A DNA stretch of 64,000 nt, taken from contig NZ_CP102294.1 of NCBI RefSeq assembly GCF_025144665.1, forward strand, positions 1,054,001 to 1,118,000. The letters are read 5' to 3'. The DNA is from Alistipes ihumii AP11. GTDB taxonomy: Bacteria; Bacteroidota; Bacteroidia; Bacteroidales; Rikenellaceae. Positions 8,941 to 17,252 of this stretch are shown in pieces. The notes beneath the pieces are model-generated. The model did no database searches. It was not told the DNA's origin and saw only the letters and a program-made list of their open reading frames with translations. The position numbers and the translations under genes were made by a program. Every line of letters starts with the position of its first letter. The stretch's first letter is position 1.

Positions 8941-9263
8941 TGCTGCCCTCCTTTCGATACCAGCGTCAGTTGGTTGAGCCGGTCGGGGAACCAATATGCG
9001 TCGCTGTCTAAAAAGACAATGCCACAATCCTCGTCTTTGGGGTAACGGTGCGGGCATAGAAAACTATCCGGCTTACAGAATCCCAATATTTCATGGGGAC
9101 CAAATGTTACCCCATAATCGTTGGTAAACAGAACCATATCCCCGACGGTTAAATCGTCGTTTGTGTCTATCACGTCCGAAAGGCGGTCGTAAATCATCAT
9201 GCCGTGTTTTGCTTCCAATTCGGCTCTCCAACGCTGAAATTCAGCTTTATGACTTCGTTTCAT
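8937..9263 (-). CDS. Small phage protein of unknown function
   Basis: A 108-aa protein from MKRSHKAEFQRW (9263). The segment DDLTVGDMVLFTNDYGVTFG reads like a small beta-barrel (SH3-like) motif; later parts contain HRYPKDEDCGIVFLDSDAYWFP. No family recognised. Coupled by ATGA to the next gene. Confidence 0.55.
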   Translation of the reverse strand: MKRSHKAEFQRWRAELEAKHGMMIYDRLSDVIDTNDDLTVGDMVLFTNDYGVTFGPHEILGFCKPDSFLCPHRYPKDEDCGIVFLDSDAYWFPDRLNQLTLVSKGGQQ

Positions 9264-9265
9264 AA

Positions 9266-9457
9266 CTAATGTGCTATATGATAAATCCTCGGTTCTTTCG
9301 ACACGTTGTAAATCCAACTTCCACAACGTACCAGCAAGGCATCCTTGCCATAGAACATTCGTTTCATTCCTGCGATGCTGCCGGTTATGTGGAAACAGGG
9401 GAACCGGTCGATTTTCAGACGGTCTCCGTCCGCTTTGTATAGTGTTTTCGTTCTCAT
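9266..9457 (-). CDS. Small phage protein of unknown function
   Basis: A 63-aa protein from MRTKTLYKADGDRL (9457), overlapping the upstream gene by 4 bp and ending 2 bp before the next start. Contains ITGSIAGMKRMFYGKDALLV. Not recognised; the tight spacing supports it being a real gene. Confidence 0.5.
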   Translation of the reverse strand: MRTKTLYKADGDRLKIDRFPCFHITGSIAGMKRMFYGKDALLVRCGSWIYNVSKEPRIYHIAH

Positions 9458-9816
9458 GTCATCTGTTCTATTTCGTGAATAGGCCGCCATTGGTATAGGC
9501 TCGGTTTGCGTTCCAAATCGCCTCGCCATTCAGCGGCATTATCATAGTCGATGAGTTCGATGCACCCGTCCCGCTTGTCTTTGACAAGACGTGGCAGTTC
9601 CCGAAAAATCTCATCAAGGGCTTCATCAGTAGCAAATCCCGATTTGTCTGACTGAATCTTATGCCAACGGAGCAGTTCGTTCAGTTCACTCATAGCACCT
9701 GCAACAAATCCACGTCTTTCCAGCATAGATAAATATCCCATCCTGACCGGAAGCATTTCGTCAGGGTCAAAAGGGTCAATTACGGCTTCTTTCGCTCGTT
9801 CTAAAATCGTCTTCAT
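9454..9816 (-). CDS. Phage protein of unknown function
   Basis: A 120-aa mostly helical acidic protein (MKTILERAKEAVIDPFDPDE..., ELNELLRWHKIQSDKSGFAT). No function recognised. Overlaps both neighbours, as is usual in this cluster. Confidence 0.55.
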   Translation of the reverse strand: MKTILERAKEAVIDPFDPDEMLPVRMGYLSMLERRGFVAGAMSELNELLRWHKIQSDKSGFATDEALDEIFRELPRLVKDKRDGCIELIDYDNAAEWRGDLERKPSLYQWRPIHEIEQMT

Positions 9817-10045
9817 TTTTTAACTGTTTTATCAGTTTATCAAGCCCTCGTCCGTCCTGTATCGTTTTGCCGGTTGCCCACCCGCTGTACGGGAAGAACG
9901 TAACGGTCTTGCCCTTGTGAGTGAACTGTATTTTCTTGTTATCCCGCAGCGTGATTGTGTAGCCAAGCTGCTCAATTCGCCTGACTGCATGGGCTATGCG
10001 CTCCGGTTCCAGCCGCTCCTGTCGCTCAATGTTCAACCTTGCCAT
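9776..10045 (-). CDS. Small conserved-type phage protein
   Basis: An 89-aa protein. The segment FTHKGKTVTFFPYSGWATGKTI followed by GRGLDKLIKQL looks like a compact beta-alpha unit that I recall in Bacteroidales phage accessory regions, but I cannot name a role. It overlaps the genes on both sides. Confidence 0.55.
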   Translation of the reverse strand: MARLNIERQERLEPERIAHAVRRIEQLGYTITLRDNKKIQFTHKGKTVTFFPYSGWATGKTIQDGRGLDKLIKQLKNEDDFRTSERSRN

Positions 10046-10250
10046 GTCCTACGATTTTTTCGGGGTGTACGGGAAAATCCCAATTAACCATTTCATCAGG
10101 CAACGATGAATGAATGTCGCCTCCGAGAACCAGCCCGCAATGTTTCTCGGCATATTCTTCTGCCTGCGCTTTGCTGGCGGCTTGGATTTTGAACTCGCCC
10201 CTGAACACGTACCGAACAGGGACGGTATAAATTCTCTTTTTGTCGCTCAT
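10026..10250 (-). CDS. Small phage protein of unknown function
   Basis: A 74-aa protein (IYTVPVRYVFRGEFKIQAASKAQAEEYAEKHCG). The alternating strand then AxxxAxAEEYA helix resembles small phage proteins of unknown role. No motif with a known function. Confidence 0.5.
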   Translation of the reverse strand: MSDKKRIYTVPVRYVFRGEFKIQAASKAQAEEYAEKHCGLVLGGDIHSSLPDEMVNWDFPVHPEKIVGHGKVEH

Positions 10251-10292
10251 AATTTCAGGTTTTATTGCCTGACAATCGCAGGCGGTTTGACA

Positions 10293-10419
10293 AATACCCG
10301 TAAGGGTATTATTATATACTTTCCTATACTATACTCTCCTTTACTCTACTATGGGGTATTGAAACGCCGAAACTCCGCCGTAATTCATCAATTAGTGTAT
10401 TATGGCAGGGTTTCGGCGT
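10293..10419. repeat. Two inverted repeats in the gap between reverse genes
   Basis: AATACCC / GGGTATT (10293-10310, 4-base loop) and ACGCCGAAAC (10364-10373) / GTTTCGGCGT (10410-10419). Neither is followed by a clear T-run on the minus strand. They may be weak terminators or mRNA processing structures in the 176-bp gap. Confidence 0.4.
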
Positions 10420-10426
10420 GCCATAA

Positions 10427-10618
10427 CTACTCGAAATCGGGATATGTCATTTCGATAGGCATATCCGGTTCTCCCTCGAACTCGTTATTACAGGCGGAAG
10501 CGAAAGAGGGCGTATCACTTCCCAGCGTGGTATCTTTCCACAACAACCCGTTGGGGTCTTGGTAAACCGGCCTGTCCCAGCCGTCGATGCCGATAAATTT
10601 CAAATCTGTCCTTTTCAT
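10427..10618 (-). CDS. Small phage protein of unknown function
   Basis: A 63-aa protein (LKFIGIDGWDRPVYQDPNG start, acidic C-terminus). The pattern of a short beta-hairpin followed by DxxPSFxSxxN is seen in small phage proteins. No role assigned. Confidence 0.5.
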   Translation of the reverse strand: MKRTDLKFIGIDGWDRPVYQDPNGLLWKDTTLGSDTPSFASACNNEFEGEPDMPIEMTYPDFE

Positions 10619-10678
10619 CTTGTATTGAGTTTAAGCCCGCAAACCCGCTTTTCGGGCGGATTCACGGGCGGTTGATGT

Positions 10679-11818
10679 TTATGCGGTTACTTTTACCCGA
10701 TTGAGCAAAGCCCCCGAAATCTCGTGTAACTCTCGGCTGCGGCGGGGTTCAAGTTCCCGTGCGTGTGCCGTGATAGCCTGCGTCAGCTTCCAAAGGGTTG
10801 CTCCGCCCTGTACTCCGTCGTCGGGGTCATTACGCATGAGGATTTTTTCAACACTCTCGCCCTCCGATTTCAGCAGCGAACCAGCCTTTACCAGCCGTTT
10901 CAGTTCTTGGTCGAAATCTACGTCGATTTCGGCCGCTCCTTGAATCTCGATGGCCTTTTGCATGATATTGTCCTTGCTGAACAATCCCCTCGTCAGGTCT
11001 CGAACTGCGGAAACCGTCGTGCGGGTGTCGAGTTCGTAGGTGCGGTTGGAGAGTTGCAGATTGTCAGGGAGGCGGGAGCCGAGGTGTACTTGTTTCATCA
11101 CGCTCTCCCGAACCATACCATTGAGGCAAGCCCCGTTGAGCAAAAATGCCCGCATATCAACTGCCCCGTCGCCATAATCGGAAGTACTGAACCTCGCCCC
11201 TGCGAAAATCACCACCTCGCCGTTCTTTACTGTCGGAACCACGATAGGCTGCGGCAGTATCGTTTCCGCCCATACTTTCGTGTCGCTCATATAGGCATCG
11301 GCGATAACTGCTCCCTGCTGGCTCGCCTCCTGTACGAAAGCGGTCAGGATTTCAACGCTGTTCAACCGGCGGTAACTGTCGCTCAACACACCTCGAACCT
11401 GCTGGCCGACCGTGCGGATAAGAACCCGTGTGCGCTGCGTCCAGCCGCTATGCTCGTTCAGAACCGTTGCGGCGAGTTGTCGTTGCCATTCGTCGCCAGA
11501 GGCGAGCTGCCGTAGATAGCGAGAGGGGATGCCCATTTTGTCGGCCAACTGTCCGATAGCGTTGCCGTGGAGAGTGTATTGCCCGCTCTGCATATTCATC
11601 AGGACGTGCCCGTTTTCGCTGAACGTGATTATCGGGGAGTGATCGTTGCGGCGCAGTTCTACTCCGATAGGGGCGATATAATCCTGTGCGATTTTCCCCT
11701 CGTTTACCAAGCGTTCCATTGTGGCCTGTACGCCGACGGCCTTGTTTTCAATCATGCGCTGAACCTTGTTGATTACAACTTCGTTCAATCCTTGCTGCGT
11801 TGTCATTGCTGTTTCCAT
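10679..11818 (-). CDS. DUF932 family phage/plasmid protein
   Basis: A 379-aa protein of the DUF932 type: GQLADKMGIPSRYLRQL, then RTRVLIRTVGQQVRGVLSDSYRRL (family: lvRt.g..vrAfLSdrY..ld) and FLLNGACLNGMVRESV. Function is unknown for the family, which is frequent on phages and plasmids of Bacteroidetes. Start taken at METAMTTQQ (11818), with MTTQQ at 11806 an alternative. Largest gene of the reverse cluster. Confidence 0.8.
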   Translation of the reverse strand: METAMTTQQGLNEVVINKVQRMIENKAVGVQATMERLVNEGKIAQDYIAPIGVELRRNDHSPIITFSENGHVLMNMQSGQYTLHGNAIGQLADKMGIPSRYLRQLASGDEWQRQLAATVLNEHSGWTQRTRVLIRTVGQQVRGVLSDSYRRLNSVEILTAFVQEASQQGAVIADAYMSDTKVWAETILPQPIVVPTVKNGEVVIFAGARFSTSDYGDGAVDMRAFLLNGACLNGMVRESVMKQVHLGSRLPDNLQLSNRTYELDTRTTVSAVRDLTRGLFSKDNIMQKAIEIQGAAEIDVDFDQELKRLVKAGSLLKSEGESVEKILMRNDPDDGVQGGATLWKLTQAITAHARELEPRRSRELHEISGALLNRVKVTA

Positions 11819-11843
11819 AATCCTGTTATTTAGATATTTGTAA

Positions 11844-12074
11844 CTACTCTTGTGTTTCCCGCAAATTCTCAGTGATGCTTTCCATGTCATTTGCGGCATC
11901 ATTGAGCGTATCGACTATTTCACTCATGCGCTCTCCTCGTTCTGCATATTGGAGAGATTCAGGCAGATTATCGTAACACTCTTGTTCCTCATCTGCAATA
12001 GCTTGAATTTCGACTTGGATCTCTTCAAGCTGCTCGCATATTTTGGCGAGACGTTTTCTTCTTTCGCTGTTCAT
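11844..12074 (-). CDS. Small coiled-coil phage protein
   Basis: A 76-aa acidic helical protein (RRKRLAKICEQLEEIQVEIQ, DTLNDAANDMESITENL), almost wholly heptad-like. It lies 25 bp before the DUF932 gene in the same transcript and may be a structural or partner protein. Function unknown. Confidence 0.6.
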   Translation of the reverse strand: MNSERRKRLAKICEQLEEIQVEIQAIADEEQECYDNLPESLQYAERGERMSEIVDTLNDAANDMESITENLRETQE

Positions 12075-12085
12075 TTCGGTATGTT

Positions 12086-12205
12086 TTAATTGATTGTTAA
12101 ATCCGTAAGATATGCGAGGGCTTCATTGTAGAGTTCCTCGGCGGGCAGGTTGTCCGAGCTTGGCTCGAACCCTGCCATATATGCCGCTTCAATTATCTGT
12201 GCCAT
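12086..12205 (-). CDS. Very small phage protein (39 aa)
   Basis: An intact 39-codon frame reading MAQIIEAAYMAGFEPSSDN then an acidic helix ending TDLTIN. It fills the space between two reverse genes with gaps of only 10-11 bp on each side, which is why it is kept despite its size. No function recognised. Confidence 0.5.
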   Translation of the reverse strand: MAQIIEAAYMAGFEPSSDNLPAEELYNEALAYLTDLTIN

Positions 12206-12215
12206 AATTATAGCT

Positions 12216-12518
12216 TTAATAGTTTGCTACTCGCTGTTTGGTATTGGCTACAAAGGTTTTATTGGAGCCGGCAAGTTTGATTTCACCGAGATTCTCCCAA
12301 TCTCCATTTGCCCATGTTTTGGTGATGCAAGAACCTTTGTACTTGTTGATATTAGCTTTGATTAAATCCTTTGCAGGCTTCAACGAGTAGAAAGTGAATG
12401 TATCGTTCCATTCTTCGCATTCAACATCATACTCCCATTTTTTGAGTTCTTTATTGAACTTATCGCCGATGTACTTGTGGCAAACCGGTTCGCTGAAATA
12501 AACTGTGTACTGTTTCAT
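12216..12518 (-). CDS. Phage protein of unknown function, first gene of reverse cluster
   Basis: A 100-aa protein starting MKQYTVYFSEPVCHKYIGDK (12518). It contains WNDTFTFYSLKPAKDLIKAN and ITKTWANGDWENLGEIKL. Upstream lies a Bacteroidetes promoter with the 17-bp operator-like motif inside it, so this gene heads the reverse operon. No family recognised. Confidence 0.55.
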   Translation of the reverse strand: MKQYTVYFSEPVCHKYIGDKFNKELKKWEYDVECEEWNDTFTFYSLKPAKDLIKANINKYKGSCITKTWANGDWENLGEIKLAGSNKTFVANTKQRVANY

Positions 12519-12541
12519 ATCTCTGCTATTTTGGGGTTGTT

Positions 12542-12573
12542 CAAATATGATTGTTTTATAATCATATTGCAAA
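12542..12573 (-). promoter_or_regulatory. Promoter of the reverse cluster with operator-like motif inside (site A)
   Basis: Minus strand: TTTG (12573-12570), 20 bp, CATATTTG (12549-12542), one base from the -7 consensus. The dyad TGATTGTTTTATAATCA (12548-12564) fills the spacer and touches the -7 box, a position where bound protein would repress. Confidence 0.65.
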
Positions 12574-12696
12574 GTAAGTGAAGTATATTTGCTATAACAA
12601 ATTTTTCACGGAGAATTTTTAACTGAAAAGGTTATTTATATTTCCCTATTTGTTATGGGATTAATACTCACAACCAATCATTTGAAATAAAATTTA

Positions 12697-12737
12697 TGAT
12701 TGTTTTATAATCACTATTCGATTTTTGAGTATATTTG
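12697..12737 (+). promoter_or_regulatory. Operator-like motif (site B) and -7 box upstream of the scaffold gene
   Basis: TGATTGTTTTATAATCA (12697-12713) is identical to site A 149 bp away. A -7 box TATATTTG (12730-12737) follows, 36 bp before the start codon at 12773; no good TTTG lies at the usual -33 distance, so activation by a protein bound at the motif is possible. Confidence 0.6.
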
Positions 12738-12772
12738 TCGCAAGCAAACTAATCAGTTAATTTTTGAACAGT

Positions 12773-13453
12773 ATGAGAAAAGAGATTTTGGATGCGCTGA
12801 AAGCCAAATTTACGGGGGTCAGCGACGCAATCTTGGGCAGGATAGCCGACAAGTTGGCGAAGACTGCGACAACAGCGGAACAGGTTGCAACCGCAGTAGA
12901 GGGGGTAACGTTCCAGCAGGTTCTCGAAAGCTATGGCGACAGCCGAGCGACGGAAGCCCAGCAGACCGCAGTATCGAATTACGAGAAGAAACACGGTCTG
13001 AAAGACGGCAAGCAGGTCAAAGGGGGCGCATCTGCTGAACACAACGACGAACCCGACAATCAACACGGTAACGGAGACAACGATACTCCTGCGTGGGCAA
13101 AGGCAATTATCGACGGGCAGAAAAGTCTTTCCGACCGCCTTGCCGCAATCGAGGGCGACAAAGTTACCGCCAGCCGGAAACAGAAATTCGATGCAATCAT
13201 TGGCAAGCTACCGGAAGACCTCCGTAAGCCTTATGCCCGCACGGACATCAAAAGCATTTCGGACGAGGAGTTCGACACCCTTTTGTCCGAAGTCGGTACG
13301 GAGGTAGAGGAACTCGCCAAGACTGCAAATGCGAGAGGTGCTGTTTTCGGCAGACCGGCCACAGGCGGCGCAACAAAAACCACAACGAACGGCGTCAAAG
13401 AGGCGACGGACGAGGAGGCGCAGCGTGTCGTGGACGGGATGAACATAGGTTAA
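12773..13453 (+). CDS. Probable capsid scaffold protein
   Basis: A 226-aa acidic, Ala/Glu/Lys-rich protein (MRKEILDALKAKFTGVSDAI, AVSNYEKKHGLKDGKQVKGG, then a low-complexity linker and a helical C-terminus). It directly precedes the decoration and major capsid genes, as scaffolds do. Composition and place are the only evidence; no protease domain is visible. Confidence 0.6.
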   Translation: MRKEILDALKAKFTGVSDAILGRIADKLAKTATTAEQVATAVEGVTFQQVLESYGDSRATEAQQTAVSNYEKKHGLKDGKQVKGGASAEHNDEPDNQHGNGDNDTPAWAKAIIDGQKSLSDRLAAIEGDKVTASRKQKFDAIIGKLPEDLRKPYARTDIKSISDEEFDTLLSEVGTEVEELAKTANARGAVFGRPATGGATKTTTNGVKEATDEEAQRVVDGMNIG

Positions 13454-13473
13454 ACCACTAAAATTCAAAGACA

Positions 13474-13863
13474 ATGCCTACCGCAGATTTGAAAAGAGCC
13501 TCTATTGAGGTAAATGACGGGCTGGATGCCATCGTCATTGTGAATGACTTGGGCGATGTTCCCGGCGGACGTACCCTTGACGTATCGGGGCTGGCAACTG
13601 ATGTCGAGGTCATCAGGTCGGGGCATATCCTGATTCAGAACGACACGACGAAAGCTGTAAAGCCTCTCGGAGTAACCTCCGAGGCGTATGATACGCTGCC
13701 CGAAGGACATTCGTACCTCGGTGTGCTGAAAGCCTCCGTGCTGAAGAAAGACCCGAGGGCAGCAATCCTGACTATCGGTCAGGTCAATGCCGCAGCAAGT
13801 CCGTACCCCGTAACGGCGGCAATCAAAACGGGATTGCCCCGCATCGAGTTCCTTAACGCCTAA
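13474..13863 (+). CDS. Probable head decoration/stabilisation protein
   Basis: A 129-aa protein between scaffold and major capsid genes, the place of lambda gpD-like proteins. Beta-rich sequence (IVIVNDLGDVPGGRTLDVSG, SYLGVLKASVLKKDPRAAIL). Recognition is by position and general character. Confidence 0.55.
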   Translation: MPTADLKRASIEVNDGLDAIVIVNDLGDVPGGRTLDVSGLATDVEVIRSGHILIQNDTTKAVKPLGVTSEAYDTLPEGHSYLGVLKASVLKKDPRAAILTIGQVNAAASPYPVTAAIKTGLPRIEFLNA

Positions 13864-13883
13864 AACAGAAAGGAGAATAAATT

Positions 13884-15221
13884 ATGAATCCGTCATTATT
13901 CATCGAGTACATCGACAAGTACTTCCGTCTCGTAATCGGGAAGATTACCGAGAAAATCAACGGCAAGAAAACGGAGGAGCAGCTACTGCACAAAACGATG
14001 CTCACGGAGGAATACTCCGCAGACCTCACTTGGGGTTCGACCGAGCTGAACACCTCCGTCGTTGCCGCTGATGTCGTGGCTATGGACAGCTCGCTGCCCC
14101 TGAAAAAGCGGGATAAAATCAGCAACGCAAGTGGCGTTATCCCGAAAATCGGTATCAAGTTCAGCAAGGGCGAGAAAGCCATCTCCGACATCAACGTAAT
14201 GCGAGCAAGAGGAGCCGACGAAACAACCGTCGTGGGCAAAATCTTCGACGACGCTCCGAAAGCAATCAAGGGTGTGGATGTCCGTAAGGAAATTATGTTC
14301 CAAGAGGCTCTGTCCACCGGCGTAACTCTCGTCCCCGACGATGAAAACGTCGGTACGGGCATCCGGGCAGATTTCGGTTACAAGGCCGAAAACACATTCC
14401 ACGTAACCAAAGCCAAATGGGGCGAGGCCGACGCAGTTCCGCAGGACGACGTGCAGCAGCTTTTCGACAAGGCACAGGAAGACGGGAACTCTATCACCCT
14501 CGTTATGCTGTCGAAAAAGTATTTCAACCTGTTCCGTAACTCAAAGCAGGGCAAGTTGCTCGCTGCGAACTACAACAAGCAGGTCATCACGGACGAATCC
14601 TTGCTGCCGGTTCCGTCAAGGGAAACCATGCTGGAAGCGTTGGCCGACGAATACGGCGCAACGTTCCGCATCGTCGATTCCTCGTTCAGAATCGAAAAGC
14701 CGGACGGCTCTTATACGTCCGTGAAGCCGTGGGCAGAGGCCAATATTGTAGGTTTGCCCGGCGAAAACGTAGGCCGCCTCGTGTACGGTACGCTGGCCGA
14801 GGAAACCAACCCCGTTGCCGGAGTAAACTATCAGAAATCGGGCTCACATATCCTCGTGGCGAAGTACTCGAAGACCGACCCGCTCAAAGAGTTCACGACC
14901 GCACAGGCTTTGGCCTTACCGGTTATCGACGGTGTGGATGGCATCTACATTCTGCATGCCAACTCCACCGGCAAACTGAGTGTCGAACCCACGTCGTTGT
15001 CATTCCCGAAATCGGCATCGACCAAGACGTTCACCGTGCATAGCGACAGCGACGTAACGGTGCAGTCCAGCCAAGAATGGGCGACAGCCACCGTCGAGGG
15101 CGATAAAGTATCGGTCAAAGTAACGGCCAACTCAACCGCAGAACGAACGGCCAAAATTACCGTAACTGACAAGGAGAACAACTCCGCCGAAGTGACGGTA
15201 ACGCAGGCCACAGGAGAGTAA
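13884..15221 (+). CDS. Major capsid protein with C-terminal BACON-like domain
   Basis: A 445-aa protein. The first 340 residues fit a HK97-type major capsid protein (ARGADETTVVGKIFDDAPKA, AQEDGNSITLVMLSKKYFNL, NYNKQVITDESLLPVPSRE, then VAGVNYQKSGSHILVAKYS). From about residue 362 the chain changes to a beta-sandwich (LSVEPTSLSFPKSASTKTF, SQEWATATVEGDKVSVKV, RTAKITVTDKENNSAEVTV) matching the BACON/Ig-like pattern common in Bacteroidetes, with the typical tryptophan. Such a domain would be displayed on the capsid surface and could bind mucus glycans (inference). Confidence 0.8.
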   Translation: MNPSLFIEYIDKYFRLVIGKITEKINGKKTEEQLLHKTMLTEEYSADLTWGSTELNTSVVAADVVAMDSSLPLKKRDKISNASGVIPKIGIKFSKGEKAISDINVMRARGADETTVVGKIFDDAPKAIKGVDVRKEIMFQEALSTGVTLVPDDENVGTGIRADFGYKAENTFHVTKAKWGEADAVPQDDVQQLFDKAQEDGNSITLVMLSKKYFNLFRNSKQGKLLAANYNKQVITDESLLPVPSRETMLEALADEYGATFRIVDSSFRIEKPDGSYTSVKPWAEANIVGLPGENVGRLVYGTLAEETNPVAGVNYQKSGSHILVAKYSKTDPLKEFTTAQALALPVIDGVDGIYILHANSTGKLSVEPTSLSFPKSASTKTFTVHSDSDVTVQSSQEWATATVEGDKVSVKVTANSTAERTAKITVTDKENNSAEVTVTQATGE

Positions 15222-15226
15222 TCATC

Positions 15227-15556
15227 ATGGCAACAGTTCTCGAATCGCTGAAAGGCATCAACGCTTACCCTATTCCGTTGCGTACCCTCGTGGACGCAGC
15301 GGAATATCGTGGGCTTGATATGACGGTAGAAGTCTCGCAGGAGATTATGCAAACGGCGAAATATAAACTCGCCCAAGCCGACCTCCTGTTATGGCTTTCA
15401 CTCGCTCCCGATGTCACGCAGGGCGGGCAGTCATACAGCTTCACGGACGAGCAGCGGATACAGTTCCGCAACAGGGCAAATCGGCTGTACGGGGAATGTC
15501 AGGAGGAGAGCAACAAACCGAAATCCATTTACGGGTACAAAGGTTCAAGACTATGA
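15227..15556 (+). CDS. Probable head-tail connector protein
   Basis: A 109-aa protein five bases after the major capsid gene. It is helical (AEYRGLDMTVEVSQEIMQTA, KYKLAQADLLLWLSLAPDV) and has the size and place of the gp6-type connector. No catalytic motif. Confidence 0.5.
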   Translation: MATVLESLKGINAYPIPLRTLVDAAEYRGLDMTVEVSQEIMQTAKYKLAQADLLLWLSLAPDVTQGGQSYSFTDEQRIQFRNRANRLYGECQEESNKPKSIYGYKGSRL

Positions 15557-15873
15557 TTATTGCAAACGGCACAATCGAAACGAAGATAAAGACAGGCGGA
15601 GGGATAGACCCTGATACAGACTATCCTATCGCCCCGTCTGTTTCTTGGGGCAACCCTATCGAGTGCCAATACCGAGCAAATAAATACAGCAACAAAGGCA
15701 AGGCAAACGGCGAAGCATTTACAATCGCCTCCTATGAAATCCTCATAGACGAACAGCCCTACAATGCTGAAATGCTGCGGTTGCGGGACATCAGCGGGAA
15801 AATCCTCGGAGAATTCTCCGTCATCGAAGTCGAGCCGTTACAGGGAGTATGTCAAATCCGGATTTTGGTCTGA
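15553..15873 (+). CDS. Probable head closure protein
   Basis: A 106-aa beta-rich protein (MIIANGTIETKIKTGGGI, GEAFTIASYEILIDEQPYN, LGEFSVIEVEPLQGVCQIR). ATG 15553 overlaps the previous gene by 4 bp. Position after the connector and before a gp10-like protein suggests a stopper/closure role, by synteny only. Confidence 0.5.
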   Translation: MIIANGTIETKIKTGGGIDPDTDYPIAPSVSWGNPIECQYRANKYSNKGKANGEAFTIASYEILIDEQPYNAEMLRLRDISGKILGEFSVIEVEPLQGVCQIRILV

Positions 15874-15874
15874 T

Positions 15875-16321
15875 ATGGGAGCAAAACAGATAACACCGAT
15901 GTCCGAGGTCGATGCGTACCTCGAAGAACAGATACAGAGGATTGAGCAACAAACCATCTACAATCTGTCCTACGTCGGTGAACGCTGCTTGAACGAAGCC
16001 CGTTCGACCAACTCCTACAAAGACCAAACGGGAAACCTCCGAAGTTCTATCGGCTACGTGATAGTCAAAGACGGCAAGATTGTTCAAATGAGCGATTTTA
16101 CTACCGTCAAAAATGGACGAGAGGGAACGCAAGGCGGGGCGGCATTTGCCCGCCAACTCGTCAAAGAGTTCCCGTCCGGCATTGTCTTGATTGTGGTGGC
16201 AGGGATGAACTATGCTGCCCATGTATCGGCAAGGGGATATAACGTGTTGGATAGCGCAGAACTGTTGGCAGAACAACTCGTACCGAGCCTTATGAAACAA
16301 CTTGGATTTACAAAACGGTAA
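15875..16321 (+). CDS. HK97 gp10-like tail completion protein
   Basis: A 148-aa protein with YNLSYVGERCLNEARSTNSY, TGNLRSSIGYVIVKDGK and GMNYAAHVSARGYNVLDSA. The TGNLRSSI ... Y(A)xxVxxxGxxVL pattern is the hallmark of the gp10 family, which joins head and tail. TAATG overlap with the next gene. Confidence 0.7.
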   Translation: MGAKQITPMSEVDAYLEEQIQRIEQQTIYNLSYVGERCLNEARSTNSYKDQTGNLRSSIGYVIVKDGKIVQMSDFTTVKNGREGTQGGAAFARQLVKEFPSGIVLIVVAGMNYAAHVSARGYNVLDSAELLAEQLVPSLMKQLGFTKR

Positions 16322-16734
16322 TGGCAAAGACAGGGAAACAGATACAAAGCGATGTGCTGGCGTTGCTGAAAAGCAGCACCCTCCCCTCAATCATATCGGG
16401 GAAAGTATATCGCAAGGGTTGTCGCCCGAGGGATTCAAAAGCCGAGGACGCTATCGTGATTTTCACGACCGGCCTCCCCGGCCAAATACAAACAGGCGTC
16501 GTAACCATAAATATCTATTGTCCCGATATCGACCCTTACGAAAACGGAGTTCTCGTGGAGGACGGCCAACGCTGCGAAACGCTCGAAAAAGCCGCAGCGG
16601 ATTGGGTGGATAGCCTGACGGCTGCCGTATCGAATTACAAGTTCAAGTTGCAGCAGACAATTTACACGGAGGAAGAGCCTGAGATACATCAGCATTTCGT
16701 CGTGGTTAAATTGCAGTACGAATACATTGACTAA
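16321..16734 (+). CDS. Probable tail terminator protein
   Basis: A 137-aa protein (KQIQSDVLALLKSSTLPSII, RPRDSKAEDAIVIFTTGLPG, VVTINIYCPD) with an alpha-beta layout and a strand that begins after conserved RP. Its place between gp10-like and major tail genes suggests the tail terminator. The start shares its A with the upstream stop. Confidence 0.55.
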   Translation: MAKTGKQIQSDVLALLKSSTLPSIISGKVYRKGCRPRDSKAEDAIVIFTTGLPGQIQTGVVTINIYCPDIDPYENGVLVEDGQRCETLEKAAADWVDSLTAAVSNYKFKLQQTIYTEEEPEIHQHFVVVKLQYEYID

Positions 16735-16757
16735 CAAACCATTAAAACATTAAGAAT

Positions 16758-17219
16758 ATGTCTGTATTAAGCTGGGGTAAACCGACGGTAGAGTTTACCA
16801 AAAGTGTAAATGGCGCAGTTCCGACGGAACCGACGCCCACATGGACGGCATTTCCCGAAATCAAGGAAGACACGGCCAAACTGACGACAACCGAGGGAAC
16901 GAAAAAGGAAGCGACCGAGGAGGGCGGCGATGTCGTCGATACCCGCAGGGGTAAAAACAAGTACGTCTTCGAGTTGGAGATTTTCGTCAAGAAAGGCGAT
17001 GAGAAGCCTATCGAGGACGAGGACGGTGTTATCGTCGATAACTATGCCGTCCGCCTGACGCCGGAGGATGAGGCATGCGAGGGCTTCCTTATCGAGAATG
17101 CAACGGTATCGGTAACGGAATCGTGGTCTTCGGCTGACGGTAAGTTGTGGAAATACACGTTCGACGCAAAAAAGCCGGAAACGGGTAAAACCCTCAAACC
17201 GTACACCAAGTCGGCGTAA
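16758..17219 (+). CDS. Major tail tube protein
   Basis: A 153-aa beta-rich acidic protein (SVLSWGKPTVEFTKSVNG, TRRGKNKYVFELEIFVKKGD, VSVTESWSSADGKLWKYTFD). Size, charge and position between terminator and chaperone genes fit a tail tube subunit of a long flexible tail. A GC-rich hairpin and a tRNA follow. Confidence 0.65.
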   Translation: MSVLSWGKPTVEFTKSVNGAVPTEPTPTWTAFPEIKEDTAKLTTTEGTKKEATEEGGDVVDTRRGKNKYVFELEIFVKKGDEKPIEDEDGVIVDNYAVRLTPEDEACEGFLIENATVSVTESWSSADGKLWKYTFDAKKPETGKTLKPYTKSA

Positions 17220-17225
17220 ACCCTA

Positions 17226-17249
17226 TGCGGAGGGGGTTAAACCTCCGCA
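17226..17249 (+). repeat. GC-rich hairpin between major tail gene and tRNA
   Basis: Stem TGCGGAGG / CCTCCGCA with an 8-base loop. No T-run follows, so it may protect the 3' end of the abundant tail mRNA or guide cutting of the tRNA from the transcript. Confidence 0.6.
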
Positions 17250-17252
17250 CAT

